Assembly (NCBI RefSeq): GCF_000718135.1
Contig: NZ_JOEM01000020.1
Coordinates: 1 to 64,000 of the forward strand
Direction: 5' to 3'
Length of the DNA: 64,000 nt
Source: Streptomyces cyaneofuscatus
GTDB lineage: Bacteria > Actinomycetota > Actinomycetes > Streptomycetales > Streptomycetaceae
Shown piece after piece: positions 61,177-64,000 of the stretch. Below the pieces are notes generated by a model. That model was not told the origin of the DNA. It ran no database searches and saw only the letters and a program-made list of their open reading frames with translations. The number at the start of each line of letters is the position of its first letter. Within the stretch, counting starts at the first letter, position 1. The translations under genes and the position numbers were made by a program.

Positions 61177-61881
61177 ATGAACGGACCCACCGCCGAGGGC
61201 AAGAAGCACGGACCCGGCACCCAGGGCGGGAAGCACGGACCCGGCGCCGAGAGCGGTAAGCGCGCAACCACCGCCGAGGGCAGAAAGCTCAGCCGCAGCT
61301 TCAGCTGGCTCGCCCTCCTCGGCACGCTCCTGGTGATCGCGGGCATCGTCGGCCTGATCTACACCGGCCTCGCCACCCTCACCTCGATGCTGCTCTTCGG
61401 CTGGTTGCTGCTGATCGGCGGCATCGTCGGCCTGGCGCACGCGATCGAGTCGCGCGGCACCAACTACTTCTGGCTGGGCGTCGTGGTCGCCGCCCTGAAC
61501 CTCGCCGCGGGTGTCGTGGTGATCCGTCACCCGGAGGGCACCGCCGAGGCGCTGACCATGTTCGCCGCGCTGCTCTTCCTGACGGGCGGGGTGTTCCGGC
61601 TGGTGGGCAGCGTCGTCGTGCGCGGTCCGCAGATGGGGTGGACGCTGCTGCAAGGCGCCTTCGGACTGCTCCTCGGCCTGCTGGTGCTGTTCGACTGGCC
61701 GCACAGCAGCCTGTACGTTCTCGGGGTCTTCTTCTCGCTGGCCCTGCTCTTCGACGGCCTCGGCCTCATCGCCATCGGGGTCGGCGGACGGCGCATCGTC
61801 AGCATGGTCTCGGATCGGCTCGAAGCACCCGGCCCGGCTACGGACAGTCCGCCCAAGGCCCCGGGAGAAGGGCAGAAGTAG
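61177..61881 (+). CDS. HdeD/DUF308-family membrane protein
   Basis: This 234-aa protein has a hydrophilic Gly/Lys-rich N-terminus with a repeated KHGPG unit (1-40) and six closely spaced TM segments (about 43-210) in three pairs, as in HdeD-type DUF308 proteins. LFGWLLLIGGIVGLAHAI matches the family pattern. In enterobacteria HdeD is linked to acid resistance; in Streptomyces the role is unknown. A Pro-rich tail follows the last segment. Confidence 0.88.
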   Translation: MNGPTAEGKKHGPGTQGGKHGPGAESGKRATTAEGRKLSRSFSWLALLGTLLVIAGIVGLIYTGLATLTSMLLFGWLLLIGGIVGLAHAIESRGTNYFWLGVVVAALNLAAGVVVIRHPEGTAEALTMFAALLFLTGGVFRLVGSVVVRGPQMGWTLLQGAFGLLLGLLVLFDWPHSSLYVLGVFFSLALLFDGLGLIAIGVGGRRIVSMVSDRLEAPGPATDSPPKAPGEGQK

Positions 61882-61914
61882 TCCGCCGCCTGCCATCAGC
61901 GCGCACCTTCGGTC

Positions 61915-61939
61915 AAATAGCGCCGATACGCAGCTATTT
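61915..61939. promoter_or_regulatory. AT-rich inverted repeat AAATAGC-N11-GCTATTT
   Basis: Perfect 7-bp arms (61915-61921 and 61933-61939) are separated by 11 bases, about 90 bases before the RsbW-like gene and 34 bases after the HdeD-like stop. The arms are far more AT-rich than the genome, so a protein-binding site is more likely than a strong terminator. Confidence 0.45.
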
Positions 61940-62027
61940 CCGATCAGTGGCACGGTATGGACCAAGCCATTCCCAACACTCTTTACTCGACGGTCAGTGC
62001 AGTGCGAGTGAGAGCTGGTGCCGGACG

Positions 62028-62483
62028 ATGGAGAGCCTCGGGAGTGCCCCTGCCGAACCCGTGTCGTACGAGGGGGTGTGGCGCTTCACCGCCCCCGCCG
62101 TGGACGTGTCCGTGCCCCAGGCCCGGCACGCCGTACGCGACCTCCTCGGCCGCCAGGGCGTGCCGATCGAGGACGACATCCTCCAAGGGCTGCTGCTGAT
62201 CGTCTCGGAGCTGGTCACCAACGCCGTCAAACACGCGGCGCTGCTCTCGCCCGAGCTGGCGGTCGAGGTGGCCATCGGTGCCGACTGGGTCAGAGTCTCC
62301 GTCGAGGACAGCCACCCCTACCGGCCCACCGCCCTGGAGACGGACTACGCGCAGACGGGCGGCCGCGGACTGCTGCTGGTCAAGGTGGTCACCGCGGAGG
62401 CGGGCGGGACCTGCGACGTGGAGCACACCGCGAGCGGCGGCAAGATCATCTGGGCGGCGCTGCCGTTGAAGACGCAGCTCTGA
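62028..62483 (+). CDS. Second RsbW-like ATP-binding protein (HATPase_c)
   Basis: This 151-aa protein is a stand-alone HATPase domain with N-box ELVTNAVKH (61-69), a G1-type Asp94 in VEDSHP and the G2 motif GGRGLLLV (111-118). It has a short N-terminal extension. Unlike the gene at 3487, no STAS or phosphatase gene is nearby. The Shine-Dalgarno (GGTG) before the ATG is weak. It is likely an anti-sigma factor or regulatory kinase of a separate partner-switching pathway. Confidence 0.9.
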   Translation: MESLGSAPAEPVSYEGVWRFTAPAVDVSVPQARHAVRDLLGRQGVPIEDDILQGLLLIVSELVTNAVKHAALLSPELAVEVAIGADWVRVSVEDSHPYRPTALETDYAQTGGRGLLLVKVVTAEAGGTCDVEHTASGGKIIWAALPLKTQL

Positions 62484-62510
62484 CCGCCCCGTACGAGATC
62501 CGCGCGAGCG

Positions 62511-63104
62511 TCACCAGCCCGCGGAGGGACCCGTCAGCTCACGGATCGCCGGACGCGCCGCGTCCAGTACCGTCATGAACCACGCCGAGAACGGCGCCCG
62601 CGCATGCCGCTCCGCCAGCTCCGCCGCCGTCACGAAGGCCGTCTCGCCGACCTCCTCCGGGTCCGGCTTCAGTGCCTCCTGCGCCATCCCCACGAACAGG
62701 TGGTTGAACTCCTGCTCCACCAGGCCCGAGGCCGGGTCCGGGTGGTTGTAGCGGACCGTGCCCGCCTCGGCCAGGAGCGAGGGCGCGATCCCCAGCTCCT
62801 CGTACGTACGCCGGGCGGCCGCCGCGAAGGGGGCCTCGCCCGGGTAGGGGTGGCCGCAGCAGGTGTTCGACCAGACGCCGGGGGAGTGGTACTTGCCGAG
62901 CGCCCTGCGCTGGAGCAGCAGCCGTCCCTGCTCGTCGAAGAGGAAGACGGAGAACGCGCGGTGCAGCTGCCCGGGGGCCTGGTGGGCCGCCAGCTTCTCC
63001 GCGGTGCCGATGGTGGTGCCGTTCTCGTCGACCAGTTCGAGCATGATCGCTTCTGCGGTGCCGTTCGACGAGCTGTGCGTCGCGGTGGCTGGTGTGGTCG
63101 GCAT
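62511..63104 (-). CDS. idi: Isopentenyl-diphosphate delta-isomerase type I
   Basis: This 197-aa Nudix-fold enzyme interconverts IPP and DMAPP. Conserved residues include the catalytic Cys83 in WSNTCCGHP, the Nudix-like RRTYEELG and the acidic pair in GLVEQEFNHLF (E130/E132). AAGGA five bases before the ATG at 63104 sets the start. The presence of type I Idi supports isoprenoid synthesis with carotenoid or hopanoid output elsewhere; no pathway genes are adjacent. Confidence 0.95.
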   Translation of the reverse strand: MPTTPATATHSSSNGTAEAIMLELVDENGTTIGTAEKLAAHQAPGQLHRAFSVFLFDEQGRLLLQRRALGKYHSPGVWSNTCCGHPYPGEAPFAAAARRTYEELGIAPSLLAEAGTVRYNHPDPASGLVEQEFNHLFVGMAQEALKPDPEEVGETAFVTAAELAERHARAPFSAWFMTVLDAARPAIRELTGPSAGW

Positions 63105-63207
63105 ACCCATCCTTGTCTGTGGTCCCCGGCCTCGTGCGCCGGACCCCTCGAGTCCGGCCAAGTCTGCCGTACAAAAGCCGCTTGTCCGTACTTCGGTTCC
63201 GGGCATG

Positions 63208-63244
63208 TCCGCCCCGCCGCGCCCTGCGAGCGCGGCGGGGCGGA
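63208..63244 (-). terminator. 15-bp perfect hairpin downstream of the GNAT-containing gene
   Basis: TCCGCCCCGCCGCGC (63208-63222) is complementary to GCGCGGCGGGGCGGA (63230-63244) with a 7-base loop. It begins nine bases after the minus-strand stop at 63253 and should end that transcript. Confidence 0.85.
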
Positions 63245-63252
63245 CGGGGGTG

Positions 63253-64000
63253 TCAGACCCCGAAGGCCGCCGGATAGCGGATCATGCCCACCGGAAGCGG
63301 AACGGAATCGTCCAGGACCAGCGCCATCATCGCCTCGTCCGGCACCCCGAATCCGGGCCGGATCCCGTACCGGGAGGCGGGTACGCAACCGAAGCGCGCG
63401 TAGTAGTCGGGATCACCGAGCACCACCACCAGCGCCTCTCCGCGCACCCGGGCCGCGTCGAGCGCCGCCCGCACCACGGCCTGCCCGGCGCCCTGCCGCT
63501 GATGGGCGGGGGAGGTGGCGACCGGGGCCAGCGCGAGCGCCGGGGCGTCCCCGATCCGGCACCGGGTCAGCAGCGCGTACGCCGCCACGGAACCGTCCGG
63601 CGCCTCGGCGACGTACGACAGCTCGGGCAGCCAGGCCTCGGCGTCGGCGCGCAGGGCGTCCACGAGGTCGGCCTCGTCCCGGGTCGGGAAGGCGGCCGAG
63701 TTGACCGCGTGCACGGCCTCCCGGTCCGCCGCCGTCTCCGGCCGGGTGGTCCAGCGGGGGTCGGCCGGGCGGAGCACGTACGCGGCGTAGCCGTACTCCG
63801 CGCCGTACGCACGCCGTACCGCCAGCTCCTCACGGGTGGCCGCGAGCGCCCACTCCATACCGGGAGCTGTCGGGTCGGCGCTCTCCACGCGCTCGGCGAG
63901 CGGGACGTAGTACGTGTCCCAGTCGCTGTCGGGCTGGAGCAGGACCGCCGAGACCGTGCAGCCCGCGGCGACGGCCGCCGCGGTGGTCTCCGGCAGGGTG
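63253..64000 (-). CDS. Apparent methyltransferase-GNAT fusion protein (N-terminus beyond window)
   Basis: The minus-strand frame ending at 63253 is open through to the right edge, giving at least 249 residues. The edge-proximal part (PDSDWDTYYVPLAERV, then LAATREELAVRRAYGAEYGYAAYVLRP) looks like the C-terminus of actinobacterial class I SAM methyltransferases. It is followed without a stop by a complete GNAT domain (RPETAADREAVHAVNSAAFP, VATSPAHQRQGAGQAVVRAAL, LGDPDYYARFGCVPAS). A GTG at 63888 could start a GNAT-only protein of 211 residues, but that start falls inside the methyltransferase-like text. The substrate is unknown. Confidence 0.8.
   Translation of the reverse strand, partial: TLPETTAAAVAAGCTVSAVLLQPDSDWDTYYVPLAERVESADPTAPGMEWALAATREELAVRRAYGAEYGYAAYVLRPADPRWTTRPETAADREAVHAVNSAAFPTRDEADLVDALRADAEAWLPELSYVAEAPDGSVAAYALLTRCRIGDAPALALAPVATSPAHQRQGAGQAVVRAALDAARVRGEALVVVLGDPDYYARFGCVPASRYGIRPGFGVPDEAMMALVLDDSVPLPVGMIRYPAAFGV

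Overview
The window is chromosomal DNA of a Streptomyces-type actinomycete. The evidence is very high GC with strong third-position GC bias, GTG and TTG starts, many ATGA/GTGA start-stop overlaps, an SsgA-like sporulation protein, a WhiB-like protein, a two-domain small laccase, and several RsbW-type ATPase and STAS proteins. From memory, the order small laccase, fatty-acid oxidation genes, macro-domain protein and SCO6745-like protein is collinear with the SCO67xx part of the Streptomyces coelicolor chromosome; this was not computed. There is no tRNA, rRNA, CRISPR array, insertion sequence, phage block or recognisable antibiotic cluster.

Left part (1-16.7 kb). A translationally coupled trio (277-3427) encodes a GAF/SpoIIE phosphatase, a cobalamin-binding protein carrying the W-x9-EH signature of the CarH light sensor, and a STAS antagonist. 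It converges on an RsbW-type ATPase (3487-3909). Together these look like a partner-switching circuit with a B12, possibly light, input. Next come a polyphosphate kinase 2, a divergent LigC-type ligase and LigD-type primase/polymerase pair (end-joining or ribonucleotide repair), and a six-TM membrane protein. A two-gene secreted operon follows (ThuA plus sorbosone-dehydrogenase-like; cupredoxin plus OmpL47-like repeats plus DUF1080). It is divergent from a Tat-exported small laccase, and then there is a SNF2 helicase.

Sulfur module (16.7-23.7 kb). An IclR regulator is divergent from a 38-aa leader peptide of the HIDLxRVxSAxCR family and a GC hairpin. These precede an operon of a DszB-like desulfinase, an SsuA lipoprotein, an SsuC permease, an SsuB ATPase, a second SBP-fold protein without signal peptide, and an SsuD-like flavin monooxygenase. 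The expected role is uptake and desulfurisation of organosulfonates or sulfinates under sulfur limitation.

Central part (23.8-38.7 kb). This holds a VOC protein, a WhiB-like protein, a GMC oxidoreductase, a 1129-aa alpha-solenoid protein of unknown role, an acyl-ACP desaturase with a clear palindromic operator, a UvrA-like protein and an ABC-F protein in tandem, an SsgA-like protein, a YCII protein, endonuclease V, a 51-aa membrane peptide, and a saccharopine-dehydrogenase-like reductase.

Right part (38.8-64 kb). A lipid-catabolism operon (racemase-like CoA-transferase-fold protein, LCAD-like acyl-CoA dehydrogenase, thiolase, FadB-like protein) ends at a strong bidirectional hairpin shared with a MerR gene. 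Then follow a macro-domain protein, an MpaB-type oxygenase, secreted M1 and M14 peptidases, a BCCT transporter, a D-amino-acid oxidase, an ABC-F protein, Tex, a SCO6745-like protein under a palindromic operator, a GlxA-type regulator with a DJ-1/PfpI partner, an enoyl-CoA hydratase, an HdeD-like protein, a second RsbW-type ATPase, isopentenyl-diphosphate isomerase, and an apparent methyltransferase-GNAT fusion cut by the right edge.
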